DNA of 64,000 bases from Cladobotryum mycophilum (taxonomy: Eukaryota; Ascomycota; Sordariomycetes; Hypocreales; Hypocreaceae). Every line of letters begins with the position of its first letter. Within the stretch, counting starts at the first letter, position 1. A program made the translations under genes and the position numbers. The notes below the pieces were generated by a model that saw nothing but the letters and a program-made list of their open reading frames with translations, did not search any database and was not told the DNA's origin. Shown piece by piece: positions 23,701 through 35,202 of this stretch. The stretch covers positions 2,666,001 to 2,730,000 of the forward strand of contig JAVFKD010000004.1 in the NCBI GenBank assembly GCA_036429605.1. Reading direction: 5' to 3'.

Positions 23701-24404
23701 TCGGTAACAGACCATTAAGACCATGAATAGAATTTAGCATGTCTCATCAGTATCGCTCTGCCAAAAGCCACTTAGCGATCCCTGTCAAGCCCATTCCAAG
23801 CTTTCTTGATCCTCATGGCCAATCACATTCCTCCGAGCTGCCAGTTAACATGATGAGCGAGGTTGCAAGATACAAGGTTGATTGATTATAGGAGATGTAA
23901 TTTTCAAATCATCCCAAGATGAAGACGTCAAGAGAATAGTGGATCCGTGGTGAGATCATCAATCTAGTAGGTGCTTTGCTTCCTTTGATGTATGAACATT
24001 GAATGAACGACTGATGCATCCAAGTCTCAGTCGCATGCTTAAGTAATTAATTAGTCAGTCACAGGCCAACTGATGCCACATGGGCCGATAAAATTCCGCC
24101 CAGTTTTGATAGCAACGACGTCTGTAGGGATCCATGGATTAGTACCTACCACTGCTACCAGGCACTTCCATTGGTGGATCACACTTTCAAGAGGTGAGCA
24201 CCTGCAGTAGCCTTTTGGCGAAACAATCAAGGTTCGCGATAACGCGTCTTCCATCGTCATTCATATTTTCAATACCTCATTTCGTATTTTGATATTTTCG
24301 GTCTACATGGTTCCTTGTCCCTTGTTCTCATCGTTGCTGAATTATTCTCTCCCATCTATTACCTTGTCTTCTCTCCCTTATCACGACCTGCTATTCTCGA
24401 CAGC
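20704..24404. other. 3.7-kb intergenic region, no gene recognised
   Basis: Contains simple repeats (GTGTGAGTGCGAG near 21125, (AAC)n and (CAG/GGC)n at 21505-21570, A23 at 21700-21722) in its first half. Its second half is plain sequence with short frames in all directions. The longest frame (22517-22930, 137 codons) has irregular composition including CCCCC and no family resemblance. Presumed promoter of TAF12 near 24300. Confidence 0.5.
21700..21722. repeat. A23 homopolymer
   Basis: Twenty-three consecutive A residues, immediately followed by GGGCCC. There is no sign of a retrogene next to it. Confidence 0.9.
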
Positions 24405-24707
24405 ATGAATCCCGCCCAAGCGCAGATGGCCCAGCAAGGCCAGAACCAAGCTCAAGGTCAACAAGGTCCTGCTGGCCAGCAGCGGCCTCCCATGTACCAG
24501 CCAAATCAGATTAAGAGCCTTCCGTTTCTGAGCGATGATGAAAAGACAAAATACGAACAGGGACTTCGTAGCCTGTGGACGAAGATGAACGGATCTCCTA
24601 ATAATAGCCCGGATCAGATCGCTGCTCGAACTAAGATAATCGAGTTCTCTAGGATGCTGATAGGCAAGATCCAGCAGCGGAGGAGCGCGGCCACTCAACA
24701 ACAGCAG

Positions 24708-24743
<36 letters not shown>

Positions 24744-26810
24744 GCTCAACAGCAATTAGCGCAGCAAACACAGCAGGCACAAACACAGCAGGCACAAACA
24801 CAGCAGGCACAAACAGCGCAACAACAACAGGCGACACAGCAAGCGCAACAAAAGGCATTACAGCAAGCACAGCAACAGCAGGCAGCGCAGCAAGCGCAGC
24901 AACAACAGGCTCAACAGCAGGCTCACCTTCAAGCCCAAGTTCAAGCCCATGTGCAAGCTCAAGTACAGGCGCAGGCACAGGCGCAGTTACAAGCTCAGCA
25001 TCAAAAAGCTCAGCCGGCAGTCGAGGTTGGTACGACCGGCAACACAGCCAACCAAGCGCAAAGCACACAGGCTCCGACTCCAGCCGCTACCGCCGCCGCC
25101 GCCGCCGCCGCAGCAGCAGCACCGCGCCCAAAGATACCGGATCACTACATACAACATGTTAATAAGATGACATTTAGACCACCGGTACAACTGGCTGAGA
25201 AATCTCCTGAGGGTCTGAAATGGGTCGAAGATATGAAGGAACGTTATGCACGAGCTCTCATGACCATGGAAACCTCAAAGAATAAGGTTGCGAGTTGGGA
25301 GAAACTGTTTAATGATAGAGCCGCAGCGGGGAACCCGCTCAAGGACGATGAACTTCGACAATATCAGCTTAGGAAGGATCAGCAGATGAAGAATTACTCA
25401 GAGGCACTTAAGTGGGTTGAAGGTGTTCGCAAGCAGCAAGGAAGCATAGGAGCCGCCCAAGCCCAGCAACAAGCCCAAGCCAATCAGGTTGCCGCCGCCG
25501 CCGCAAAACCAGGAGATGCTACCCAGAATGCCCCGAATCCTGCTACATCGGTAGCCACCTCTGCGGTCAAGCCTCCGGCCACTAACCAGAACCCTGCGGC
25601 ATCCACCAACCCTGCTGCCGAAGCAACCAAGAGTCAGCAACAGATGGCTGCCAATCGAATGCTGGCAGCGAATGGCACTGGTGCAGCAGCCACTCCACAA
25701 ACACAGACACGGCCCGTACCGAATGCTTCTCTCCCTGTACATCAACAAGTCCAAGGGCAACCACAGACACAACCTCAGACACAAACTCAAGGGCAAACTC
25801 AAATGCAGTCTCAAGCTCTAAAACAAGAACCGCCGCGGCCGGCACCAGTAAACACGTCACTTCCCCCAGCAGCTGCCCAAGCTCAGGTTGCTCAGCAAGC
25901 TTCAACCCCTACCCAATCCGTAGCAGCAGCGGTAGCGGCAGCGGCAAGGACACAAACCCCCCAAACGACAACACCGGTGACTGCGGCGGGACAGGCTTCT
26001 AGAGCCCTCAGTCATTCAGCTGCCATGTCCCTTGCCAACCAAAGAGCAAGCGGGAACACTCCAGGAGTACCACCGACACCAAACCAGCAAACCAACGTTG
26101 GCCTAGCCGCAGCACAAGCTGGCACAATGAACCAGAATCTTATGGGTTCTGGAATGCAACAAGGCCACCCTCATGCCCATCCCACACAGCAACAGCAACC
26201 GAGCGTTCAGCCCAGAATGCCTATACCAAAACAACTGCCTGAAAAGGCGACTGCGGTTCCCATGGGTGTGGCAGTTGGCGGCGGCGTCGCTGCTGGACGA
26301 CCTACTATGTCACAGGGTAGCGGTACGCTAGGAGGTGTCATGAATCAGCCAGCAGTGCCCAAAATCCCCGCATATAATCATGATGCCGAAGGCGATCACG
26401 TATTGAGCAAGAAGAAACTGGATGAGCTTGTGCGACAAGTCTGTGGAGGTTCTGCTGAGGGACAGGATGGAAACATGCTAACCCCAGAAGTCGAGGAGGT
26501 ATGTTCAACATGCAGATATTTCTACGGCCGGCTTCTTATACTGACTTTACGATAGAGCGTCTTGAATCTGGCCGACTCATTTGTCGATAATGTCCTCCAC
26601 GCGGCTTGCCGCAACTCCAAGGAGCGTGGTTCCAAGGTGCTAGAAATTCGCGATATTCAACTTGTGCTTGAACGTACCTACAACATACGAGTTCCTGGCT
26701 ATTCGTCAGATGAGCTACGTACAGTGCGAAAGGTTCAGCCATCTACAGGCTGGATTGCAAAAATGAGCGCTGTCCAGGCGGCCAAGGTCATGCCAGGAAA
26801 AGGAGAGTGA
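24405..26810 (+). CDS. TAF12: TFIID/SAGA subunit TAF12
   Basis: A histone-fold protein that pairs with TAF4 in TFIID and Ada1 in SAGA. The N-terminus has a conserved helix block (NQIKSLPFLSDDEKTKYEQG, then LRSLWTKMN). It is followed by a very long Gln/Ala-rich region (about residues 95-250) with a near-perfect 15-base tandem unit coding AQTQQ near 24775-24815. A second ordered block sits near 25190-25430, followed by a Q/P/T-rich linker. The C-terminal histone fold starts at VLSKKKLDELVRQVCGG and crosses a 57-nt intron (26499-26555, GTATGT to GATAG) into SVLNLADSFVDNVLHAACRN and KVLEIRDIQLVLERTYNIRV. About 782 residues. MNPAQAQMAQ at 24405 is the likely start; the frame is open 90 bases further up, but that part is hydrophobic and leader-like. 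Confidence 0.93.
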
Positions 26811-27454
26811 AGCTGGGGTTTGATTTCTTAGGAAAAGCTTGACATGTCACTATTCAGGGGTTTGCTACGCACGGGATACGGATTGGACTACGGTTTGGCG
26901 TTGGGGATATTACCTACAGGAAGTAGATTTGCTTTGAGGGCGGCGGTCAACATTTGGTTTGTGTGTGATTTCTGAGCAGCCAACCACCTTGATTCATAGG
27001 ATGCAAGTGGATCGGGGTATTGGCATGCCGCGTTTGAGTATTCATGAATCAGTGATAGTTGAGTGGTGGTAGTAACGAGTTAGCTTAAAAGGGGGTGGCA
27101 TGCTTTATTGCGTTTGAACGAGAATGAGACAGCGAGCGTCTACGGACCGTCGACATAGCTTAGCAAGACACGGTATACATTTGAGCAATCACGAACTGCT
27201 ATATACTGCAGATATATGGATATGGGTGGTGGAGCGGGTGCATGTGTCTTTATATCTTTGGCTGGTCATATATTGCAAAGTAACCTGGTACAAATTGGTA
27301 CAAGACTACGTCTACACGATGCCTTATTGATGCCTCAGTTCACTGCCTAGGTAGAGGTAGTCAGCATATTTTATGAGGAGCACCATGCCGTAATCTTATG
27401 CCCAGTAACTTTATCCGTTCTGGGAGACCGATAATTCTGTGTGAATGATCCATA
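26811..27454. other. Intergenic between TAF12 and the transposon
   Basis: 3' UTR of TAF12 and featureless sequence, ending at the TA dinucleotide (27453-27454) where the pogo element inserted. No gene. Confidence 0.6.
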
Positions 27455-27499
27455 AGTCAGACCACCCAGGTCCCGACCACCCCCACTTTCCGGCCACCT
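27455..27499. repeat. Left terminal inverted repeat of the pogo element
   Basis: 45 bases, exactly the reverse complement of 29267-29311. The next inner base no longer matches. It contains an internal CCCCC. Confidence 0.97.
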
Positions 27500-27579
27500 C
27501 AAAACACCACACATCACAAGGAACGCAGCGGAATCATATGAACACAACAGCATCACAACTGTTTTTTTGGTGTTTTTTT

Positions 27580-29167
27580 CTATTCTAGATAAAATTCATA
27601 ACATAGGTCTTGCAAGCTGTATGAAGAAATCAATTCTGCAGCCCGGTTCGGTGCCAATAGCTCTCTGTAACGCTTCCTTGTTGCAAGAACATCCTTGATC
27701 CTAATAAATCGACTGTTCAAGTCTTCTGTGACCTTTTGCCTCTTCCGGGGCCGGTAAACATGAACAAGATGCTCTAGTTCCTTGATTTTGGCATCAGCTT
27801 CGGCCAGCTTGGTGTTTTGTTGGTCTAGACCTTTGCCAATCTTCCTGAATAGTAGCCGGATCGCAGGGTCGTCCAAGTGGAATAGATCCACAAGGCCACG
27901 AAGCTGCTGGGACCTTGTTGGGGTAATAAAAACAATTGTCTTAGGTTCCCTGTTCTCTTGGGCTTCTAACGGCACCAATTTCGGCGTTTCTGGAACTTGG
28001 GTTTGGCCCCTTTGGTTCTCAAGAAGAAGACGGCTCAACAGAGGTTTGGCCGGGTTAACTGGCCACAACCCAGAGCCAAGGAACCCGTTTTTGATGTTTT
28101 TTTAATGTCAAGGCTGCTAGACGAGCTGTATGATAACAACATAGGAACGTCATCTTGCCCGCGGGCGAGGAATCAAAGGCATCTGGGTATTTCTCTATAG
28201 CTCTGCGATAGGCTGTCTTGACGGGCGAAAAAATCGAGATATCAAGAGGTTGAAGAACATGAGATGTATGTGGAGGTAAAAATAAGATATATATGTTGTT
28301 TCTGTAGCATTCGTACATAAAATCATCGGTTGTATGACTCCCGTGGCCATCAACAACCAGAAGAACTCTTGGGCTTGATCTATTCCTTGTCTGGGGGATA
28401 AAGACCTCTCGTAGCCAAGCTACGGCTGTCTCGTTGTTTGTCCAGCCCTTAGAAGTTGCAGCAAATTGCCAATTTGCTAGAAAACTCATCTCGTCAGGGA
28501 ACCATTGTTGTTGAACGGTCTGGCCCTTGAAAACAACCAACGGACTAAGAGCCCGACCTGTTGCTGAGATACACTCGATGATTGTGGTCCAACAACGCGT
28601 TCCAGGTTGTTTTTTTATCGTCTGACGAACTGATGAGCTACCAAGGACCAGACCATTAGTTCCCTGGCCTTCTAGGATCCCAGTTTCATCCATATTATAT
28701 CGATTTTCTGGGGGGATGCCCTTAATCAACGGTAGCTCCAGCAGGTAAAAGAAATCCTTGATAATCTTAGTCGTAGCCCCGTTGATGCGTACAGAATCCA
28801 TTTGCTTGCCTCTGATAGTCTTAACTTCCGGGTTTCTAGCTAAAAAACCGGTCAACCACCGTTTTCCAAGTGGTCGTTGGTCACCACTAGCCTCGATGAT
28901 CCGGGTTGCAAATTCCTTGAGTCTCTTATGTGTTGGTGGCAGCCCTAGGGAGGCTTGGCCAAGAACCCACTCACGGAGGTGTATTTCTTGTTCCTTGGAA
29001 AGCCTCTGAAGGTGCTCCATAGCAACTGCCTTTGTTGCTGAACCTTTTATCCGGTCTGAAAGGGTTGTCCTAGGGACTCCCCACTTGAGGCAAGCCTCGC
29101 GCAGAGATGAGCCGTCCAGAACAGCTTGTATGGCATATTTGATATCATTTTCAGTATAACGAGGCAT
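27580..29167 (-). CDS. pogo-family (DDE_1) transposase, frame interrupted once
   Basis: The N-terminus (MPRYTENDIKYAIQAVLDGS to VPRTTLSDRI) is a Psq-type helix-turn-helix. It is followed by a CENP-B-type HTH (LSKEQEIHLREWVLGQASLG to GKRWLTGFLARNP). The catalytic core shows the three acidic positions: NMDETGI, LLVVDGHGSH, and HVLQPLDISIFSPVKTAYRR. After ALTLKK the frame breaks in an A7 run (T7 on the plus strand, near 28097-28103). The continuation NGFLGSGLWPVNPAKPLL, a usual pogo motif, lies in the other frame and runs to the stop at 27580. Here one base too many (or two too few) is needed, the opposite sense to the G/C-run breaks in the host genes. Repaired length is about 528 residues. A truncated product would keep the DDE triad but lose the C-terminal coiled region. 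Confidence 0.9.
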
Positions 29168-29266
29168 GAGGATTCCAAAAATCTAATTATCTTTTTGATA
29201 CGATAAGAATTGGTAGAGAAAATGCGGTTGGAATGATATAGGTCATGAGGTGGTTGGACGTAAATT

Positions 29267-29311
29267 AGGTGGCCGGAAAGTGGGGGTGGTCGGGACCTGG
29301 GTGGTCTGACT
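29267..29311. repeat. Right terminal inverted repeat of the pogo element
   Basis: 45 bases, perfect reverse complement of the left end, followed by the TA target duplicate at 29312-29313. Confidence 0.97.
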
Positions 29312-30017
29312 TACCGTATGTTGATAATCCGATATTCAGCTTCAGCATCCTGGGGGAGGGAAATGGTAAGGGTACCGATGCATACGCAGTAAGTGCTAGG
29401 GGTAGGAGGTACCTGTGCAAGCCTTGCTCTACCTAGTAGGTACGTGCCTTGTAGGCACCAGATCGCAAACGTCACTCCAGTGGCGGCCAGACGCTCCACA
29501 TTGGACACCTTATCATTTTAACAGTTGTACAGGTACGTATCCGTTACCTGACCCAGCAGGCAAAACCCCACGTAACCTCAGGTACCTTGGCGCTTGGTCC
29601 AGGTCTCTATGCTCCGGTGACCCAGGCACCTCGCCCAATCTCGAGCTCGAACCTTCTTGCACCTTCAACGTCAACCATCACAGCCAAACAACCTCATCGA
29701 TCGCCTCTCCCCAGCCTGCTCACTTGTGCAGAGCTCACCGACGGTCACAGCACTCAAGCCACAGAATCCTCCCTTTTACCGTGTTACTGCATTCCTTTTG
29801 AGTTCAGTGAGGCACACGCACGCACACACACACACACACACATAAACACACGTAGTAGGCACAGCTATTTGCGTTTCGCAGGACCTACAGCACACCAAGC
29901 GCGCGCGTTTCGGAAGCTCATATTGGTCATTGATCATCATCATCGTCATCCTTGCATCTGCATTGGAAGGCTCTAGCAGCAACCCCTCCTTTTTCGACTC
30001 TCCATCTACCGGCCGCC
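29312..30017. promoter_or_regulatory. RPN3 upstream region
   Basis: Rich in GGTACCT/TACCTAGTAGGTA motifs (29380-29590), then a CT/CA-rich leader with a CA microsatellite (29823-29842). No TATA box or gene was recognised. Several overlapping plus-strand frames are by-products of the leader composition. Confidence 0.5.
29823..29842. repeat. (CA)n microsatellite in the RPN3 leader
   Basis: A perfect CA run about 175 bases before the RPN3 start codon. Confidence 0.85.
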
Positions 30018-31896
30018 ATGCCCGGCAAGACACCCCACAATGACGGCAATGAGCCCCTCGAAAACAACCTCAGAAAGAATAAAGACGTTGAGATGAAGGA
30101 CAAGGCCAAGAGCAAGAAGAGCGTTGATGAGAGTATGACGGTTGTTGTGCCTCCATCAAAGTCTAAGCAGTCTGCCCCTCCGGCAGATGCTGATGGCGAT
30201 GTTGCCATGGACGTGGACCAGGCAGACGAGGAACCCAAGGTTGATCCTGCGGTGCAAGCTGTGACTGGTAAGTAGTTGTCCGATCCGTTCTGGTTTTCCT
30301 CGTCATACCATCTTAAGAGGTGAACTAATGCTAATGCCGTTCTCATCTGGCAGATATCAAGAGCAACTTTGCATTGCTGGATCGTGCGGTTGCGCTCTTC
30401 GATGCTCGATTCTCTTTGCGAGCACTTCGATCAATCTCCCTCATTCGCAAGCGTTTGACACCGGATATCATTGCTCAGGCCATTGTCGACACATTCCCCG
30501 TGACTGTCACGTCGGGAAACATTGCCAAGAGCCTGCTTGTCGCAATCGGCCGCGAAAACATCCCTCTTGGCAAAGCAGCTGGACCGGAGATGGAGGTCGA
30601 TAGCGAGGTCAAGGGTGCCAAGAATGGTGCCGTCAAGAAGGAGACCAAAGAAATCATCCCCGAAATCGATGTTTTCTTGGGTATTCTCATCCAGGTCTAC
30701 CTTTTCGATGCCAAGAAGTATCAGCAGGGTGCCGAGTTCTCAAAGTATCTCGCCGACCGTGTCCAGAATCTGAACCGCCGTACATTAGATTCTCTATCCG
30801 CCAAGGTCTACTTTTACTTCTCGCTATTTTGCGAGCACATTGCCCCTCTGCCCCCGTCGCCCGAGTCTCCCATTGTCGCCATTCGACCGACACTCCTTGC
30901 TGCTCTCCGAACTGCCGTTCTACGGAAAGATATCGACACTCAAGCATCCGTCATTGTCCTGCTCCTGCGCAACTACCTACTGACGTCGCACATCAAGCAA
31001 GCTGATCTTCTTGTCTCACATACCCAGTTCCCCGAGAACGCAGTCAACAACCAGGTGGCACGATTCCTGTACTATTTGGGACGAATCAGGTCGATCCAGC
31101 TGCGGTACACGGAAGCACATGAGCATCTTACAGCAGCCACTCGCAAGGCGCCCTCTAGCAGCTGCGCCGTTGGCTTCTCGCAAACCGCAACAAAACTGCT
31201 CCTTGTCGTTGAGCTGCTAATGGGTGATATCCCCGATCGTGCTACCTTCCGGCAGCCACTCCTCGAGGACGCGCTGCACCCCTACTTCTTGCTCGTCCGC
31301 GCTGTCCGAGTCGGTAATCTAGAGGATTTCGAGACCATCATTGCTGACCACGCCGACACCTTCCGACGAGATGGAACCTACACACTCATTCTTCGCCTGC
31401 GTCAAAACGTCATCAAGACAGGTATTCGTATGATGTCCTTGTCTTATTCTCGTATCTCTCTCCGCGACATTTGCATTCGCCTTCATTTGGGAAGCGAGGA
31501 GTCTGCCGAGTATATTGTTGCCAAGGCTATTAGAGATGGTGTGATTGAAGCCACTCTGGATAGAGAGAGAGGGTTCATGAAGAGCAAGGAGGTGGGCGAT
31601 GTCTATGCAACAAGGGAGCCAAGTGAGGCTTTCCACGACCGTATCAGGGCCTGTCTTGCTCTTCATGACGAGAGTGTCAAGGTAAGCTGACTACTACCAT
31701 GTCTCATTCTTGGGTTTAAAGTTTGATAAACTAACATGTTTGTTTCCTCTAGGCCATGAGGTTCCCCATGAACCAACACCGCCTCGAGCTGAAGAATGCT
31801 CAGGAGGCCCGAGAACGAGAGCGGGAAATGGCTAAGGAGATCCAGGAGGGTGATTTGGACGATGACGACCTGGGCGGCGACTTGGAGGGCATCTAG
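30018..31896 (+). CDS. RPN3: 26S proteasome regulatory subunit RPN3 (PSMD3)
   Basis: A non-ATPase lid subunit of the 19S regulatory particle with a C-terminal PCI domain. Exon 1 encodes an acidic, lysine-rich head (KDVEMKDKAKSKK). Intron 1 is 30268-30353 (GTAAGT to GGCAG) and intron 2 is 31682-31752 (GTAAGC to CTCTAG). The body is helical-repeat sequence (FALLDRAVALFDARFSLRAL, then IIAQAIVDTFPVTVTSGNIAK). The PCI winged helix includes YSRISLRDICIRLHLGS and EESAEYIVAKAIRDGVIEAT. The last exon gives AMRFPMNQHRLELKNAQEA and an acidic tail ending LEGI at 31896. 573 residues, normal for the family. The start has a good fungal context (GCCGCCATGCC). Confidence 0.95.
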
Positions 31897-33057
31897 TTTC
31901 TTACGTCTCTGTGTCATTACTACCGCAGTTACAATCACATCCACATCGATTTCCTCTTCCATGGGGAATCCTCTCCAAGGCTGCTTCAGCACCGCGAGTT
32001 TTGACTACGTGTTTTTTTTTCACCCTGGGACCATAACAAGCGATGACGATGAGGCTTCAAATGGCTGTAAATTTTAACTACTCTCCCAATTGCGGTAGAA
32101 CAGGTTTGGGGAAAATGGTTCATGGATGGATAAGGGAGAGCGACGGTGGGCGGGGAAGCTCCATATGATTTTGCGGCTCCCTGTAGTGTATTAGATAGTA
32201 CCTATTAGAGGTTGAAGCTTGTGTGAGTGTTTCTAGATGGTTCTTCCGTGTGAGTACGGAGCACACAGTGTGTCATGTCGTATCGAATGAACAAGTCGGG
32301 CGCCTGGGCGAGAATGTAGACATGTATTATAGCAACAATCCATATTTACACACAACAATTATGTAGAGATGTGCAAACATGTCACACAGTCTAAACTTGG
32401 GGTGCATGATGAGTTCAACTCTTGCTCGGCAGTTGGCTCTAAGTCGAGATGGTGGTTTTCTGACTATAACATCCGGGGTGCGGCAAGGCATCCTGATGGT
32501 TCCAAAAAAATGACAAAACGTTTCGTATCGGAAAAGCAAACCCAATTGTCAAAGACGGAAAATAGGCTTGGCGAAGGACGGCTAACGTTCAGCCCTCTGC
32601 GCCCTTGCAATGACACACCTTGGAACTAACATGAACATTGCCTACACTTTTGCATGCCTGCATATCAACCTAGAATCCAAGGGAACGTGTTGGGTGTGAA
32701 GTGGTTTCCCGACCGGCGAGTCTGAGTCACACCGGAGACTTCCAACAAAACTATACTGCAGATGTCCCATTTCAGGTAACCTCTTTGGGGAGTTGATGTG
32801 CACGCGCGCGCCCTGCAGATTGACTTCTTCGCGCCCTTTTTATTAGGCCGTCAAAACATGGTTTGCCTGAATGGAGGTATTGAATGACGGCTGATTAGGC
32901 CTTGTTATGGCGGGGTTGCATCACCTTTGCGTTTGCCTTTGACCGAGTGAGTTGCATGGAGTCATATTGATGAACTCTATAAGCTCAAAGGGTGGCTTCA
33001 TTGAAAATGCTATATAAAACCGTGTAAAGCCCCCCCTTCCAAGAAATTCTAGATAGT
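31897..33057. other. Intergenic between RPN3 and the LRR gene
   Basis: 3' UTR of RPN3, then plain sequence. A TATATAAA box lies at 33011-33018, shortly before the next gene. No coding frame of note. Confidence 0.55.
33011..33018 (+). promoter_or_regulatory. TATA box of the LRR-protein gene
   Basis: TATATAAA, 40 bases before the first in-frame ATG (33058) and about 140 before the second (33157). If it sets the transcript start about 30 bases downstream, the first ATG would have an almost absent leader. Confidence 0.5.
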
Positions 33058-35202
33058 ATGTTCAATAGATCTTCTTCTTTACTCAGACTTGCCTGGCCAT
33101 TCGGATCACGACTGCTTGTACACCGACTGAGATTAGCTTCCATATCGACTTCCATAATGGCGACGGCAACACAGGTCGAGCTGTCGACCGACACGCAACC
33201 ATCATTCATCATCAAAACAAAAGATGAAAATAAAGATGTCAAAGACCTCTTCTCAATGACCGAGGCCATTTACCTTGCTGGTCTCTGCCGGACAGCTCTT
33301 AACACCCTTTTCAGCTCTGAGCTGTCCGACATTATCAAACCCTCGCAGGCTTATACGGCCAACGATATTCTTGCTCTTCCCCTGGACAAGCACCGCATCC
33401 CAGATGTTTTGCATGATCTTCCTAGCCGAAAATCATCTCGCCATGCCCTCGCTGTAGCTTTGGCATCTCTCCTACACCCCGTTCATGAGGGCTCACTTAC
33501 AGCCATCATCCGTTACGATGCCGATCGAGTTCGCCTCCGCGCATGGGCCGTCCTGCAACGTCGATATGACCTTTTGAAAGCAACCAAAAACAATGGCCGG
33601 ATGACTCAAGACTTGACTGGAGGTGTTGGCCCCGGTGTTCAGGCACCGGCTTGGGCTAGCCGCATCACGAACCAGGGGCCATGGGACTCAGCCAAGAGAC
33701 CCGTCTCCCTGGATGGTGTGCAAGCCATCCCTATGCCGGTCCAGGTTTCGCGTGAGGAGGAATTGGCTCCATTCTTAAAGCACTTGCGCCAGAGCGGTAA
33801 CCACGAACTTACTGGGGGCGAGGGAGGCGTCGAGTTGGACGGCGGAAAGGGAGAGCCTTACTATGGCGTCCGTGGAGCTGAATTCCGTAAAGGAGTTGTA
33901 TACGAAGACGGCCGTATGGATCTCTGCAAAATGGTTGTTGGACCAGATCACATCTGGCGTCTGATGGACAGCTTGCGGCCCAATCACTTTGTTCGACACT
34001 TTTTGCTGGGGAATAATATCATCGGCCCCAGCGGTGCGAAGGCAATTGCCGACTTTGTCAACGAGTTTCCCAATCGCATGGAGACTTGGTACCTGGCTGG
34101 TAATTGCATCGACGGAGAAAGCTTCAAGATTCTTGTCGACGCTTTGATCAAGTCACCCGTCGTCTCGGATGTCTGGCTGAAACGAAATCCTCTGGGGCCG
34201 GACGCCGCAGGAGACGTCTATCGTCTCATCACCAAGACCAAGAACCTCCAAACATTGGATTTGGATCAGACCCAATTGGGTGATCGTGGTATTTCTGACC
34301 TGTTTAATCTATTGGCTGCCTACTCTGGCCCAGAAGGAGTCAAACTACCACTGCGTCAGTTGTATATCAATGGCAACGGAATCTCCAAGGAAGGGGCTGC
34401 TGCTATTGGCAGATTCTTGGCCTCGCCGCACTGCGGTGTGACATCCATATACATGTCATGCAATCCACTTGGAAACGAGGGAGCAACAGCTCTGGCTGAA
34501 GCACTACCCAAGGCACCGTATCTGGCTCGACTGTTCTTACAATCGGTTGGAGTCAGCACCCAAGGTGCCGTGGCGCTCTTCAAGGCATTGACTGGACATT
34601 CTGGTATTCGTTCCTTTGATCTTGGACAAGCCTATGCAACCGAGGATCTGAGCCAGGCATATAATTACGTAGACGATGCGGCTGTCTCAGCCCTTACTGA
34701 GTTTCTCCAGGGGACACCGCAGCTGCAGTACTTTAATCTTGGCCACTGCGCCACTTCACCTCCAGGACTCCTCGAACTGACACCAGCTGTCTTGTCGAAC
34801 CCAGCACTGCTTTACTTTGCAGCCATTTCCATTCTGGCGGATTCCACCAGACAGGCGGCGACTTTCATTCCTGGCAAGGATACGGCCTTCCAAAGCCCAG
34901 AGGCGCCGTCTCTGGACCAAATCAAGTCAGACAAGGCCATTCGAGAGCACCTCGAGGCCAATGTACGGGCTCATTATGGAGCCGACATGTCCTACGTTGA
35001 CTTCATGCAGGATGAGAAGCGCTGGCTTGTCAATGACAAAGTGGTTCGCAAAATTGACAGTGTGTACCGCAATCGCGATGCCGGCATGGCTCGTCGTGGA
35101 TTGATGACCTTGATTAAAGATTGGAAAGAGGGAGATGATACTCTGGAGAGGATCATGAAGTCGACCGGACCGCCAATGTGCTCATTGCGCAAGCGACACT
35201 GA
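33058..35202 (+). CDS. Large leucine-rich-repeat (RNase-inhibitor type) protein
   Basis: No named orthologue recognised. The N-terminal third has no repeats. From about residue 300 there are RNase-inhibitor-like LRR units of 28-32 residues: HFLLGNNIIGPSGAKAIADF, TWYLAGNCIDGESFKIL, VWLKRNPLGPDAAGDVYRL, LDLDQTQLGDRGISDLFNLL, LYINGNGISKEGAAAIGRFL, IYMSCNPLGNEGATALAEAL. The C-terminal about 120 residues are basic and helical. Single exon, 714 residues from 33058. The first 33 residues (MFNRSSSLLRLAWPFGSRLL, then VHRLRLASISTSI) are Arg/Ser-rich with no acidic residue, like a mitochondrial presequence. The second in-frame ATG (33157, MATATQVE) would give a form without it. A scaffold-type role is inferred from LRR structure only. 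Confidence 0.85.
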   Translation: MFNRSSSLLRLAWPFGSRLLVHRLRLASISTSIMATATQVELSTDTQPSFIIKTKDENKDVKDLFSMTEAIYLAGLCRTALNTLFSSELSDIIKPSQAYTANDILALPLDKHRIPDVLHDLPSRKSSRHALAVALASLLHPVHEGSLTAIIRYDADRVRLRAWAVLQRRYDLLKATKNNGRMTQDLTGGVGPGVQAPAWASRITNQGPWDSAKRPVSLDGVQAIPMPVQVSREEELAPFLKHLRQSGNHELTGGEGGVELDGGKGEPYYGVRGAEFRKGVVYEDGRMDLCKMVVGPDHIWRLMDSLRPNHFVRHFLLGNNIIGPSGAKAIADFVNEFPNRMETWYLAGNCIDGESFKILVDALIKSPVVSDVWLKRNPLGPDAAGDVYRLITKTKNLQTLDLDQTQLGDRGISDLFNLLAAYSGPEGVKLPLRQLYINGNGISKEGAAAIGRFLASPHCGVTSIYMSCNPLGNEGATALAEALPKAPYLARLFLQSVGVSTQGAVALFKALTGHSGIRSFDLGQAYATEDLSQAYNYVDDAAVSALTEFLQGTPQLQYFNLGHCATSPPGLLELTPAVLSNPALLYFAAISILADSTRQAATFIPGKDTAFQSPEAPSLDQIKSDKAIREHLEANVRAHYGADMSYVDFMQDEKRWLVNDKVVRKIDSVYRNRDAGMARRGLMTLIKDWKEGDDTLERIMKSTGPPMCSLRKRH

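Larger units (their letters stand above)
27455..29311 (-). mobile_element. pogo/Fot1-type DNA transposon, 1857 bp, intact ends
   Basis: Bounded by perfect 45-bp terminal inverted repeats starting AGTCAGACCACCCAGG and flanked on both sides by TA (27453-27454 and 29312-29313), the target duplication of Tc1/mariner/pogo elements. It carries one transposase on the minus strand. Identical ends and the absence of scattered stop codons in the transposase suggest a young insertion not degraded by RIP. It sits in intergenic DNA between TAF12 and RPN3. Confidence 0.95.
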
